From the NCBI GenBank assembly GCA_018401995.1, contig JAGYJR010000008.1, positions 1 through 64,000 on the forward strand: a stretch of 64,000 nt of DNA, written 5' to 3'. The notes under the pieces are model-generated. The model was not told the origin of the DNA, searched no databases, and saw only the letters and a program-made list of their open reading frames with translations. Every line of letters starts with the position of its first letter. The stretch's first letter is position 1. A program made the position numbers and the translations under genes. Below are positions 53,224-63,533 of the stretch, piece by piece. The stretch comes from Flavobacterium sp. (GTDB taxonomy: Bacteria; Bacteroidota; Bacteroidia; Flavobacteriales; Flavobacteriaceae).

Positions 53224-54719
53224 GGTTTAACGGCGGCTTATGAATTTCAAAAACATACAGAAATTCAACCTATTTTAGTTGAGGCAACAGATTTATGGGG
53301 CGGAATTTCAAGAACCGAAAATCACAATGGAAACAGAATTGATATCGGCGGACATCGATTTTTTTCAAAATCTGATGTGGTAATGCAATGGTGGCAAGAA
53401 ATTTTACCAATTTATTCAGAAACAAATGAAATAGAAATTACTTATCAAAACCAACGTTCCACAATTGAAGTAAACTCAAAAAACAATGATTCTGAAGCTG
53501 TTTTTTTAGTCAGAAAAAGGTTGTCAAGAATTTTTTTTGATAAAAAATTCTTTGATTATCCTATAAAATTAAGCTTTAAAACAATTTCAAAATTAGGGTA
53601 TTTAAACACGCTTTTAATACTTTTTAGTTATTTAAAAAGCGTTATCTTTCCAATAAAAAACGAAAAATCGTTAGAAGATTTTTTTATTAACCGATTTGGT
53701 ATTCGTTTGTATCAAACTTTTTTTAAAGACTATACAGAAAAGTTTGGGGAGTTTCTTGTTCTGAAATTAGTGCAGAATGGGGTGCGCAACGAATAAAAGG
53801 ACTTTCAATAACCAAAACAATTCTTGACATTCTCCAGAAACCTTTTAGAAAGAAAGACATTAATCAAAAAAAAACGGAAACATCATTAATTGAATATTTT
53901 TTGTATCCCAAATACGGTCCAGGCCAATTGTGGACTAAAGTAGCTGAACTTATTGAAGAAAAAGGAGGAATACTTTACAAAAACGCTAAAGTTGTTCAAC
54001 TCAACGGAACAAATGAATTGACTTCTGCTTTGATTGAAACAGGAAAAGAAAAAATTCAATCTACCATTACATTTGATTACTGCATTTCAACAATGCCAAT
54101 AAAAGATTTATTTAATGCTTTTTCTTTTTCTATTCCGTCAGATATTAAAAATATTTCAGATAATTTAGTCTATCGAGATTTTATCACTGTTGGTATATTG
54201 TTGAATAAAACAAGAATTGAACTAAACGACAATTGGATTTACATTCAAGAAAGCTATGTAAAAGTAGGAAGAATTCAAGTGTTCAATAATTGGAGCCCTT
54301 TTTTAGTTTCTAATGCGGAAACCACTTGGTTGGGATTGGAATATTTTTGTAATGAAAATGATGTGCTTTGGCAATTAAATAAAAAAGAATTAATTGCACA
54401 AGCCACTCAAGAATTAATACAGCTAGGTTTTATCGATTCTTCTAAAAATGTTTTGGACGCAACAGTTATCAAAGTTCCTAAAACTTATCCTGCTTATTTT
54501 GGAACCTATAGTGAATTTTATAAAATCAGAAACTTTGTTGATGTCATTCCAAATTTATTTTTAGTAGGAAGAAATGGAATGCATAAATATAACAACCAAG
54601 ATCATTCCATGTTAACGGCAATGCAAGCGGTTCAAAACATAAAGAACGGTATTTTATCTAAAGAAAATATTTGGTCTATAAATACGGAAGAAGAATATCA
54701 TGAAGAGAAAAAACAATAA
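53224..54719 (+). pseudogene. FAD/NAD(P)-binding amine-oxidase-like oxidoreductase, 5' truncated and frameshifted
   Basis: The reading begins in the middle of the FAD-binding loop ([10 protein letters not shown]), so the start codon and the usual GAGPAG are lost at the repeat junction. It continues [31 protein letters not shown] to the frame break near 53737-53742, where one A is missing from an A run. The second frame continues [22 protein letters not shown] to the end (KYGPGQLWTKVAELIEEKGG; FLVGRNGMHKYNNQDHSMLTAMQAV). The protein belongs to the protoporphyrinogen-oxidase / UDP-galactopyranose-mutase-like group found in polysaccharide loci; the substrate is unknown. The next gene overlaps its end by 20 bases. 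Confidence 0.8.
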
Positions 54720-55949
54720 TTTCTCAAAGACTATCTTTACATTTATCATATTCTATATTGTTTTGCTTTTATTGCGACTATGGAATGGTAACTTCTATCT
54801 TGTAGATTCTTATGAATATCTCGAAGTTGCAAAATTGATTATTCAAGGTGATTATTTTACTACTGATAATCTAATAATCAGCAGAAGGCCTTTTGTTTAT
54901 CCATTATTTTTATCCTTAACTTCTACATTTAATCCATTTGTAATTGTATTTTTTCAATCAATACTTTTGTTTAAGTTTCCTTTTTTTTATATAAAATTAA
55001 TAGATTTTATAAAATAAAAAGCGAAATTTGTTATTGATTTTAGTTCTATTAACGCCATCGATTTTTATATATTCACAATTAGTAATGTCTGAATTACTAA
55101 TTCTTTTCTTGATTACGCTACTTTTTTATTTGTATATCGTTCACTTTCAATGGAAAAACATTAAGTATGCACAGCTAATAATAACAATATTAGTATTCAC
55201 AAAACCCGTGTTTTATCCCTTCGTATTTATAAATTTAGGGCTAATGTTCGTTTATTTTTACAAAGTAAAACGATTCAATTTTTGGGTTTTATTGCCTGTT
55301 TTATCGGTTCTATTGTACATCAATTTCAACCAAAATAAATTTGGCTATAAACACTTTTCCTCAATGGAAAACAAAAACCTCATTTATTACAATTTATATT
55401 ACTTCAAAGCGAACAATGAATCAAAAAACATTGCCAATCAATGGATTTCAAATATAAACAAAGAGTTAGAAGATAAAAAAGAAAAAGAAAAAAATGAGTT
55501 CTTAAAGAATATTGCACATCATGAAATAAAGAAAAACTTTCTATCGTATACTTTTTATCATATCTCAACTGGAATAAGAGGTGTTTTTGATCCTCGATGG
55601 TTAATGTATTATTGCAAAAGAAGACGGCAGACAAGGTTTTCTTGAAATATTGAATGGAAATAAGCCTTTTTCCTCTTTGTTTTCAAATAAATCATTGATG
55701 CTAATTTACGTTTTGTTAATTCCAATTTTTCTCGCACTACTTTTTAAATGGTTTCATTTTTTTAAATTCTATTTGACTAAAAAAAGAAGTTTCTCCGAAT
55801 ATTTCTTCTTAGTTTTTATCGGTTATTATGTTCTGATAACTGGTCCTGTAAATTGTTCCCGATATATGATGCCTTTACAATTCGTTCTAATTACTTTTGT
55901 ATTAGTTTCAGTTAAAGAAAACAAATTAAAAAATGCTCGTCAAAACTAA
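54700..55949 (+). pseudogene. Multi-pass membrane protein, glycosyltransferase-like (PMT/ArnT type), two frameshifts
   Basis: Three consecutive frames make one ~410-aa membrane protein. The first (MKRKNNNFSKTIFTFIIFYIVLLLLR ... DSYEYLEVAKLIIQGDYF ... SRRPFVYPLFLSL) carries the acidic first loop typical of GT-C glycosyltransferases. Frame breaks lie in an A run near 55010 and near 55605. The second frame has helices (LLLILVLLTPSIFIYSQLVMSELLILFLITLLFYLYI) and the third continues from EDGRQGFLEILNGNK to NCSRYMMPLQFVLI. The ORF ends inside the recO start. Together with the FAD gene it looks like a piece of a glycan-synthesis locus. Confidence 0.72.
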
Positions 55950-55954
55950 AGCCA
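55929..55954. repeat. 26-bp direct repeat, right copy (start of intact recO)
   Basis: Identical to 53198-53223; includes the recO ATG at 55933. Confidence 0.9.
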
Positions 55955-56646
55955 TAGTAATTTCCACTTTAAAATTTCAAGAAAAAAGCTTGATTGTAAA
56001 ATGCTTTACGCTTTCGGACGGACTAAAATCTTATTTTGTAAACAATGCTTTCACAGGGAAAAAGAACAACCAAAAAATTGCTTTTTTTCAACCGTTAGCC
56101 CAATTAGAAATTGAAGCCTATCATAAAAACAAAGATACTTTGGAACGCTTTAAAGAAATTAAAATTCAAAATCCGTATCATTCATTACACCAAGATATTA
56201 CCAAAACCACAATTATATTATTTCTTTCCGAAGTATTACATCATGCCATCAAAGAAGATGGAAAAAACGAACCGCTTTTTGAGTTTTTAGAAACTGCTTT
56301 TACATGGTTAGACAACCACGATGAAATTGCCAATTTTCACTTGATAACTTTGTTACAAGTAACCAAATATCTCGGTTTTTATCCCCAAAACCCCGATAAT
56401 GAAAACCCTTATTTTGAAATTACTGAAGGTGTTTTTGTCCCATTTGAAGGTGTAAGTTGTTTATCGAAAGAAACTACGCAATTATTTAGGAAACTGATGG
56501 AGCTGCGCTACCAAGACAACCAAAAAATATTCTCCTCAACCCAACGGCAAGAACTGCTAAAAATTCTCATGGATTATTACACGTTCAATATTGATGGTTT
56601 TAAAAAACCCAAATCATTAGAAATTCTAAAGGAAGTTTTTGCTTAA
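55933..56646 (+). CDS. recO: DNA repair protein RecO
   Basis: 237-aa recombination mediator that loads RecA and anneals strands in the RecFOR pathway. It has the N-terminal OB-fold (MLVKTKAIVISTLKFQEKSLIVKCFTL; AFFQPLAQLEIEAYHK) and a helical C-terminal part. The zinc-finger cysteines seen in some RecO proteins are absent here, as in other flavobacterial RecO. Its 5' flank was replaced by the insertion: the original promoter and leader remain upstream of the left repeat copy. ileS follows after 79 bases. Confidence 0.92.
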   Translation: MLVKTKAIVISTLKFQEKSLIVKCFTLSDGLKSYFVNNAFTGKKNNQKIAFFQPLAQLEIEAYHKNKDTLERFKEIKIQNPYHSLHQDITKTTIILFLSEVLHHAIKEDGKNEPLFEFLETAFTWLDNHDEIANFHLITLLQVTKYLGFYPQNPDNENPYFEITEGVFVPFEGVSCLSKETTQLFRKLMELRYQDNQKIFSSTQRQELLKILMDYYTFNIDGFKKPKSLEILKEVFA

Positions 56647-56657
56647 TTACTAACTTT

Positions 56658-56690
56658 TGCCTTTTACCTTTTGCCTTTTACCTTTAAATC
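56658..56690. repeat. CTTTTGCCTTTTACC repeat upstream of ileS
   Basis: Two near-tandem CTTTTGCCTTTTAC units in the short recO-ileS gap, another low-complexity leader repeat. A TACTTTCG box follows before the ileS start. Confidence 0.5.
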
Positions 56691-56725
56691 ATTACTTTCG
56701 CAAATTGATTTTAGAAAGCGACAAA

Positions 56726-59700
56726 ATGAGCACAAAATTTACTGAATACAAAGGACTTGACTTGCCAACAGTAGCATCAGAAGTTCTTGATTTTTGGAAA
56801 AAAAACAACATCTTTGAACAATCGGTAACTTCTCGTGAAGGAGCTACACCTTACGTGTTTTTTGAAGGACCACCATCTGCAAATGGTTTGCCTGGTATTC
56901 ACCACGTAATGGCGCGTGCGATTAAAGATATTTTTTGTCGTTATAAAACTCAAAAAGGTTACCAAGTTAAGCGTAAAGCAGGCTGGGATACGCACGGATT
57001 ACCAGTAGAATTAGGTACCGAAAAAGAATTAGGCATTACCAAAGAAGATATCGGAAAAACCATTTCCGTTACCGAATACAACGAAGCGTGTAAAAGAACC
57101 GTTATGCGTTACACCGACGTATGGAATGATCTTACGGAAAAAATGGGCTATTGGGTAGATATGGAAGATATGTAACTTACAAATCCAAATACATGGAAAC
57201 GGTTTGGTGGTTACTAAAACAAATTTACAACAAAGATCTACTATACAAAGGCTACACGATTCAGCCGTATTCGCCAAAAGCGGGAACAGGTTTGTCTTCG
57301 CACGAAGTTAACCAGCCAGGTTCATACCGTGATGTTACCGATACTACGATTGTCGCGCAGTTTAAAGCAAAAGACGAAACGTTACCAAGTTTCTTGCAAG
57401 GTTTTGGAACGGTTCATTTCTTAGCTTGGACAACAACTCCTTGGACATTACCGTCAAATACAGCATTGACTGTTGGCCCAAAAATCGATTATGTTTTAGT
57501 AAAAACTTTCAATCAATATACTTTTGAAGCGGTGAATGTAGTTTTAGCTAAGAATTTAGTTGGAAAACAATTCGGAGGAAAGTATTTTGTTGCGGAATCA
57601 GAAGCAGATTTTGCAAATTACAAATCAGAAGATAAAAAGATTCCATACCAAATCTTAGCAGAAGTAAAAGGCGCTGATTTAGTAGGAATTCGTTATGAAC
57701 AATTATTACCATTAGCATTACCTTATCAAAATCCAGAAAATGCTTTTAGAGTAATTTCAGGTGATTTCGTTACTACGGAAGACGGAACTGGAATTGTACA
57801 CACAGCACCAACATTTGGAGCTGATGATGCTAAAGTGGCTAAAGAAGCAACTCCAGAAGTGCCACCAATGTTAGTCTTAGACGAAAACGGAAATCCTGTT
57901 CCATTGGTAGACTTACAAGGTAGATTTGTCGCTGGATTAGGTGACTTATCAGGAAAATACGTTAAAAACGAATATTACAACGACGGAGAAGCACCAGAGC
58001 GTTCAGCTGACGTGGAAATCGCTATCCAATTAAAAGAAGAAAATAAGGCTTTCAAAGTCGAAAAATACGTGCATAGTTATCCACATTGTTGGAGAACTGA
58101 TAAACCGATTTTATATTATCCATTAGATTCTTGGTTCATCAAAGTAACCGAAATCAAAGATAGAATGTTCGACTTAAACGAAACCATCAACTGGAAACCA
58201 AAAGCTACAGGAGAAGGTCGTTTCGGAAATTGGTTGAAAAACGCTAATGATTGGAACTTATCGCGTTCACGTTATTGGGGAATTCCTTTACCAATTTGGA
58301 GAAGCGAAGATGGAACCGAAGAAATGTTGGTAGGTTCGGTTGAGGAATTATATAACGAAATCGAAAAATCCATCGCGGCAGGTTTCCAAAAAGAAAATCC
58401 ATACAAAGGATTCAAAATTGGCGACATGAGCGAATCCAACTATGATTTAGTGGATTTACACAAAAATGTAGTTGACGGAATTGTTTTAGTTTCTCCATCA
58501 GGACAACCAATGAAACGCGAAACGGATTTAATTGACGTTTGGTTCGATTCAGGAGCTATGCCATATGCACAATGGCATTATCCATTCGAAAACAAAGAAT
58601 TAATCGACGAAAATAAAGCTTTCCCAGCTGATTTCATTGCAGAAGGTGTTGACCAAACTCGTGGTTGGTTTTATACTTTACATGCGATTGGGACATTAGT
58701 TTTTGATAAAATTGCATACAAAAACGTAGTTTCAAACGGATTGGTTTTGGACAAAAACGGACAAAAAATGTCGAAACGTTTAGGAAATGCGGTTGACCCA
58801 TTCACCACTTTGTCAGAATATGGTCCAGATGCTACGCGTTGGTACATGATTTCCAATGCAAATCCTTGGGATAACTTAAAATTTGATATCGAAGGCGTTG
58901 CTGAAGTAAGAAGAAAATTCTTCGGAACACTTTATAATACGTATTCGTTCTTTGCTTTATATGCAAATATCGATGGTTTTAAATATGATGAAGCGGAAGT
59001 TCCATTAAACGAAAGACCAGAAATCGACCGTTGGATTTTATCGGAATTACATACTTTAATTCAATTAGTAGATGAAGCGTATGCAGATTATGAACCAACA
59101 AAAGCGGCTCGTGCTATTTCCGATTTCGTTCAAGAAAACTTGAGTAACTGGTACGTTCGTTTGTGTAGAAGAAGATTCTGGAAAGGCGATTATGCGCAAG
59201 ATAAAATTGCAGCTTATCAAACACTTTATACTTGTTTGGTAACGGTTGCGAAGCTTTCTGCGCCAATTGCACCGTTCTTTATGGACAAACTTTACAGAGA
59301 TTTAACACAAGCGACAGGTTCTGAGTCGTTTGAAAGCGTACATTTGGCGGAGTTTCCAAAAATGGTTGAAAACTTTGTTGATAAATCATTAGAAAGCAAA
59401 ATGGGGAAAGCGCAAACGGTTTCTTCATTGGTTTTATCACTTCGTAAAAAGGAGATGATTAAAGTACGCCAACCTTTACAAAGAATAATGATTCCGGTAC
59501 TTGACAAGGGTTTTAAAGCAGAAATTGAAGCTATATCTGATTTAATTAAAGCGGAAGTAAACGTAAAAGAAATTGAATTATTGGAAGATGCTTCTGGTGT
59601 TTTAGTGAAGCAAATTAAACCAAATTTTAAAGCACTTGGCCCGCGTTTTGGAAAAGACATGGGTTTGATTTCCAAAGAGATACAAAATTTTTCTCAAGAA

Positions 59701-60123
59701 CAAATCAATCAATTAGACAAAGAAAATGCGTTAACCATTGAAATATCAGGAAAAAGTATTAATTTAACATCCGAAGACGTGGAGATTTCTTCACAAGATA
59801 TTCCGGGTTGGTTAGTAGCTAATGCAAACGGAATTACGGTAGCGCTAGACATTACCATTTCAGAAGAATTACGTAATGAAGGAATTGCCAGAGAACTTGT
59901 GAATCGAATTCAAAATATCCGAAAAGATTCTGGTTTTGAAGTAACAGATAAAATACATGTTCAATTGTTAAAAAACGACACAATTGAAAAAGCAGTTAAA
60001 GCAAATGAAAGTTACATCAAATCAGAAACACTTACTAAAGAGCTTATTTTTGTAGACCAATTAGAAAATGGTACGGAAATTGAGTTTGATGAGTTACAAA
60101 CAAGAGTATTAATTTCTAAATAA
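56726..60123 (+). CDS. ileS: Isoleucine-tRNA ligase, interrupted by a 4-base deletion
   Basis: Class I aminoacyl-tRNA synthetase for isoleucine, ~1,130 aa when joined. The first frame (56726-57175) has the HIGH-type motif in PPSANGLPGIHHVMARAIKD and ends ...GYWVDMEDM-stop. The second frame resumes at YVTYKSKYMETVWWLLKQIYNKDLL (57169) and carries the editing domain, GVDQTRGWFYTLHAIG, KMSKRLGNAVDPF (KMSKS) and the anticodon-binding end. The normal residues at the joint are DPYVTY, so four bases (the Pro codon plus one) are missing at 57169/57170. The gene should be essential, and no second copy is in the window. ATG 56726 is preferred over the track's start. Confidence 0.92.
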
Positions 60124-60130
60124 CGGAATT

Positions 60131-60511
60131 ATGGTAGAGGAAAAATTAAAATATTCAGATGCAGATTTAGCAGAATTCAAAGAATTAATTTTAGCTAAAC
60201 TAGAAAAAGCGAAAAACGATTTAGAGCTTATCAAAAGCGCTTATATGAATGATTTAAACAACGGAACAGATGATACATCACCAACGTTCAAAGCATTTGA
60301 AGAAGGAAGCGAAACTATGAGCAAAGAAGCAAATTCACAATTGGCCATTCGTCAAGAGAAATTCATTCGCGATTTAAAAAATGCGTTAATTCGTATTGAA
60401 AACAAAACCTACGGGGTTTGTAAAGTTACTGGTAAATTAATTAGTAAAGAACGTTTAAAAATCGTTCCACATGCTACAATGAGCATCGAAGCGAAGAATT
60501 TACAGCGCTAA
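60131..60511 (+). CDS. TraR/DksA-family zinc-finger-like protein
   Basis: 126-aa transcription-factor-like protein of the DksA/TraR family, which binds the RNA polymerase secondary channel. It has an N-terminal coiled coil (LKYSDADLAEFKELILAKLEKAKNDLELIKSAYMNDLNNGTDDTSP, with the acidic tip DD) and a C-terminal zinc-finger region reduced to YGVCKVTGKLISKERLKIVPHATMSIEAK. Only one of the four cysteines remains, the usual state in flavobacterial members, so zinc is probably not bound. It begins seven bases after ileS and is likely cotranscribed. Confidence 0.92.
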   Translation: MVEEKLKYSDADLAEFKELILAKLEKAKNDLELIKSAYMNDLNNGTDDTSPTFKAFEEGSETMSKEANSQLAIRQEKFIRDLKNALIRIENKTYGVCKVTGKLISKERLKIVPHATMSIEAKNLQR

Positions 60512-60599
60512 TTACAAAACACCCAATAGATAAATTCCAAATTCCAATTTGTTTTGATACATTTTGGGGTTTGGATTTTTTGTTAGCATGTGGATGAGA

Positions 60600-60741
60600 C
60601 GGGTTCTTTGAAGCGCAGATTAATCAGATTTTAACATTGCGAACTTAGCGTAAATCTTTGCGTTTAAACTTTTAATTTTTGTACCTAATTTTTGAAATTG
60701 TTCTTGATTTTTGAGATTGAAATTGAACTTGTTCTTGACTT
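60600..60741. repeat. Intergenic repeats before lspA
   Basis: A degraded CGCAGATTAATCAGATTTTA / TTAGCGTAAATCTTTGCG element followed by TTGTTCTTGATTTTTGA and GAAATTGAACTTG words, the same word family as 16.7 kb. Confidence 0.55.
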
Positions 60742-60773
60742 TTGAATTTGTTCTTGATTTTTCCTTATTTTTG
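60742..60773 (+). promoter_or_regulatory. Promoter of lspA at the end of a repeat tract
   Basis: TTG at 60742-60744, 21-base spacer, TATTTTTG at 60766-60773, 19 bases before the ATG. As at 16.8 kb, the upstream TTG comes from the TTCTTGA/TTTTGAA repeat. Confidence 0.5.
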
Positions 60774-60791
60774 CAATTCAAAAACCAAAAA

Positions 60792-61400
60792 ATGTCACTG
60801 AAAAAGGCTTCATTACTAGTTGTACTCGTACTTTTAATAGATCAAATTTCTAAAATTTACATCAAAACCAACTTCTATTTGGGAGAAGAAGTAAAGGTTT
60901 TTGAATGGTTTCGTATTCACTTTATTGAGAACGAAGGCATGGCTTGGGGTGCAGTAATTCCTGGTGATTATGGCAAACTTTTCTTGACTTTATTTAGAAT
61001 TGTTGCTGTTTGTGGGATTAGTTGGTGGTTGTGGGATTCCGTTAGAAAAAAACTTTCCAACTTTCTAATTACCGCAATTGCTTTGATTTTAGCTGGGGCT
61101 GTTGGTAATATTATTGATTCTGTTTTTTACGGTGTTATTTTTAACGACAGTTACAATCAAGTGGCAACAGCTTTTGCTGCCGAACCTTATGGCACTTGGT
61201 TTTATGGTGAAGTTGTAGATATGTTCTATTTTCCAATTTGGGAAGGCAATTTACCATCTTGGTTGCCAATTTGGGGTGGCAAACACTTCACTTTTTTCAA
61301 CGCTATTTTCAACGTAGCTGATGTAGCGATTTCTACTGGTGTTGGAATTTTGATTGTGTTTAATAAAAGAGTTTTTGGAACTACTGAGAAAGAAGTTTAA
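60792..61400 (+). CDS. lspA: Lipoprotein signal peptidase (signal peptidase II)
   Basis: Aspartic membrane protease that removes lipoprotein signal peptides. The 202-aa product has four hydrophobic segments and the catalytic aspartates in AGAVGNIIDSVFYG (near 120) and FFNAIFNVADVAIST (near 180). The N-terminal LLIDQISKIYIKTNF is the conserved first helix end. It carries the ~30-residue extra loop typical of Bacteroidota LspA between the two aspartates. The track start at 60711 translates repeat DNA; ATG 60792 is correct. Confidence 0.96.
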   Translation: MSLKKASLLVVLVLLIDQISKIYIKTNFYLGEEVKVFEWFRIHFIENEGMAWGAVIPGDYGKLFLTLFRIVAVCGISWWLWDSVRKKLSNFLITAIALILAGAVGNIIDSVFYGVIFNDSYNQVATAFAAEPYGTWFYGEVVDMFYFPIWEGNLPSWLPIWGGKHFTFFNAIFNVADVAISTGVGILIVFNKRVFGTTEKEV

Positions 61401-61413
61401 GTAACAGAGTAAA

Positions 61414-61695
61414 ATGTTTCCTTTAGATGGTGAATTTGTGTTTCTCTATTGCTGCTATTTACTAGCAATTCTTTATTTTGGAACAAAAACTCAAATTACA
61501 AAACGACTTTTTTACAAAATCAATTTAATAATTCTTTTTATTTATACTTCTTGGTTTTTGTATTTGTTTCTTGATGAAAATAACTTTATTGGTGGCGGCT
61601 CACTTCCAATGTTATTTTATCCTTTATTTGTTCTTTTTGTTCACATTGCAGTTTATGGATTACTTGAACTGGTTTTTTATTTTAAAAACAAATAA
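61414..61695 (+). CDS. Small membrane protein of unknown function
   Basis: 93-aa protein made of three hydrophobic helices (FVFLYCCYLLAILYFG; LINLIILFIYTSWFLYLFL-type segment; MLFYPLFVLFVHIAVYGLLELVFYF), with no signature I know. It begins 13 bases after lspA and its last 14 bases overlap the end of the convergent cyclo-ligase gene. Codon use looks like its neighbours. It may be cotranscribed with lspA. Confidence 0.6.
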   Translation: MFPLDGEFVFLYCCYLLAILYFGTKTQITKRLFYKINLIILFIYTSWFLYLFLDENNFIGGGSLPMLFYPLFVLFVHIAVYGLLELVFYFKNK

Positions 61696-62245
61696 CCCCA
61701 TCCGGCGTCACACAAAAATCCAATTTCACATCATTTTCAGAAACATCATCAATTTTTTCTTCTGGCGGAAAGAACGACAATCCAATTTTAATGGTTTCGG
61801 GTTTGCATTTGTTTAGAAAGTTGTCGTAGAACCCTTTTCCGTAGCCTACTCTATTTCCTTGTTTGTCGTAAGCTAAAAGTGGTACAAAAACCACATCGAT
61901 TTTGGTGTCGGGAACTTCTAAACCATCAACCGGCTCTGGAACGTTGTAGCTGTTCTTTTTGATTTTGGTATTATCGGTCAATAAAAAATGCGTCATACCT
62001 AAGGTTTCAAATTCGCACTTCGAAATGACGATTTCTTTATCTTTCCCTGCTAGAATTTGTAATATATATTCGGTATTGATTTCTTTTTGCTCTTCAATCG
62101 TTAAAAACAAATGGTAATACAAATGATTCCAAATGTCCATTCGCAACAATTGGTTAGCAATCGCTAAACTTTTGTCTTCGATTTCTTCTTGAGATAATGA
62201 CTGTCTTAATACTTTGTACTTACTTCTTAATACTTTCTTTTTCAT
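61682..62245 (-). CDS. 5-formyltetrahydrofolate cyclo-ligase
   Basis: 187-aa enzyme converting 5-formyl-THF to 5,10-methenyl-THF with ATP. The N-terminal basic helix (MKKKVLRSKYKVLRQSLSQEE) and the C-terminal signature VPLLAYDKQGNRVGYGKGFYDNFL identify it. Length is normal. The track start at 62251 is a TTG two codons upstream; ATG at 62245 is preferred. Its start lies inside the end of the PLP enzyme gene (26-base overlap), so translation is coupled. Confidence 0.93.
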   Translation of the reverse strand: MKKKVLRSKYKVLRQSLSQEEIEDKSLAIANQLLRMDIWNHLYYHLFLTIEEQKEINTEYILQILAGKDKEIVISKCEFETLGMTHFLLTDNTKIKKNSYNVPEPVDGLEVPDTKIDVVFVPLLAYDKQGNRVGYGKGFYDNFLNKCKPETIKIGLSFFPPEEKIDDVSENDVKLDFCVTPDGVICF

Positions 62246-63476
62246 TTCCAACAGCTTTCAATTCCATTACAAAGCTAGTTAAATGTTCAACTTCTACATG
62301 ATCCATCACTACAATTTTATACCATTTGTTGTCTCCTTGATGTTGTTGCGGAACTAATCGGTATTTTTCAGCAAGATTTTTTGGCACAAATTCGGCATGA
62401 ATCGTAACAATGTTCATAAACGGTTCACGGAAATATTTGATATTGAGTTTGTCCAATTCCTGGCATAAAAATTGGGTTCGCATTTGTAAAACACTTACTT
62501 TTTCAAACCAACCGTGTCCACCATAGGTAAACAAAATCATCCAAATGGCTACCGCATTAGCTCCTGAACGACTACCACAAAGGGTTAAGTCCATTCCTTC
62601 CACGTATTCAGCTTCTTTGGTTAATGAATTTTCTATTAAACCTTTTCTACAAATGTAAATTCCAGTTCCGTAAGGCGCTTGCAACATTTTGTGAGTATCA
62701 ATAGTAATAGAACTAATTTTGGGATTACTAAAATTAATAACAGAATCTCGATTGCTAAACGGATACACGAAACCGCCATAAGCTCCATCAATGTGCAAAC
62801 GATACATTACTTGCTGTTTTTCCAAAGCCGAAATATAAACTTCAGGATTGTCAACCGAACCAAACATCGTTGTTCCAAGATTTGAAACCGCAATAAAGTA
62901 TTTTTTTCCTTTATTTTTAGCTTCCAAAATTATAGTACCCAATGCAACTGCGTCAATGTCACGATTTTCAAAACCAACTGGAATTTTCAACCAATCAATC
63001 TGTAATAAGTTGGAAGCTTTTGGAATAGAATAATGGGTGTCTTCCGATGCTAAAATGGCAATTTCTTCCAATTTGGCATCCAATTGATGCATGAATTCAT
63101 TTCTAAAAACCCATATCGCTTGAATATTGGCTTCGGTTCCGCCTGGAGCAATATAACCATCAAATTCATTGGGTTTGGCTTTAAAAATATCGACTGCAAT
63201 AACGTTTAAAACTTCACACTCAATTTCTTGCGTTCCAGAAAACACACTTTCAGACGCACCAAAAGTATGACATCCAATGTTATTCGGATTGGCAACATAA
63301 GTTTGTAATGTGGGTGCTTCTTTTAAAAATGGGGCATCGTCATAAAAAACTTTCCCATCTAGTTTTGAAGCCGGAAAACCTAATGAAATGTCTTTTGAAA
63401 AACTAATATTTGATTCTAATGCTTTTGTAATCCGTTCTTTTCGTTCTTGTTGCGTTGTTTTTTTCCAATACTGCAT
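62220..63476 (-). CDS. PLP-dependent group II decarboxylase-like enzyme
   Basis: 418-aa fold-type I PLP enzyme of the aminoacyl decarboxylase group (Glu/aromatic/His decarboxylases). The PLP lysine is in SSITIDTHKMLQAPYGTGIY (near 263), with the aspartate in YRLHIDGAYGGFVYPF and the phosphate-binding GGTEANIQAIWVFRNEF. Substrate is not resolved; histidine or acidic amino acids are possible. ATG at 63476 follows a TACTTTCG box by about 20 bases, so the track's extra 18 residues are not coding. It overlaps the cyclo-ligase gene. Confidence 0.87.
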   Translation of the reverse strand: MQYWKKTTQQERKERITKALESNISFSKDISLGFPASKLDGKVFYDDAPFLKEAPTLQTYVANPNNIGCHTFGASESVFSGTQEIECEVLNVIAVDIFKAKPNEFDGYIAPGGTEANIQAIWVFRNEFMHQLDAKLEEIAILASEDTHYSIPKASNLLQIDWLKIPVGFENRDIDAVALGTIILEAKNKGKKYFIAVSNLGTTMFGSVDNPEVYISALEKQQVMYRLHIDGAYGGFVYPFSNRDSVINFSNPKISSITIDTHKMLQAPYGTGIYICRKGLIENSLTKEAEYVEGMDLTLCGSRSGANAVAIWMILFTYGGHGWFEKVSVLQMRTQFLCQELDKLNIKYFREPFMNIVTIHAEFVPKNLAEKYRLVPQQHQGDNKWYKIVVMDHVEVEHLTSFVMELKAVGNEKESIKK

Positions 63477-63533
63477 TTTTTCCAATTTTGATGCGAAAGT
63501 AACAACACTTTCAAAGACAAAATATGACAAATG

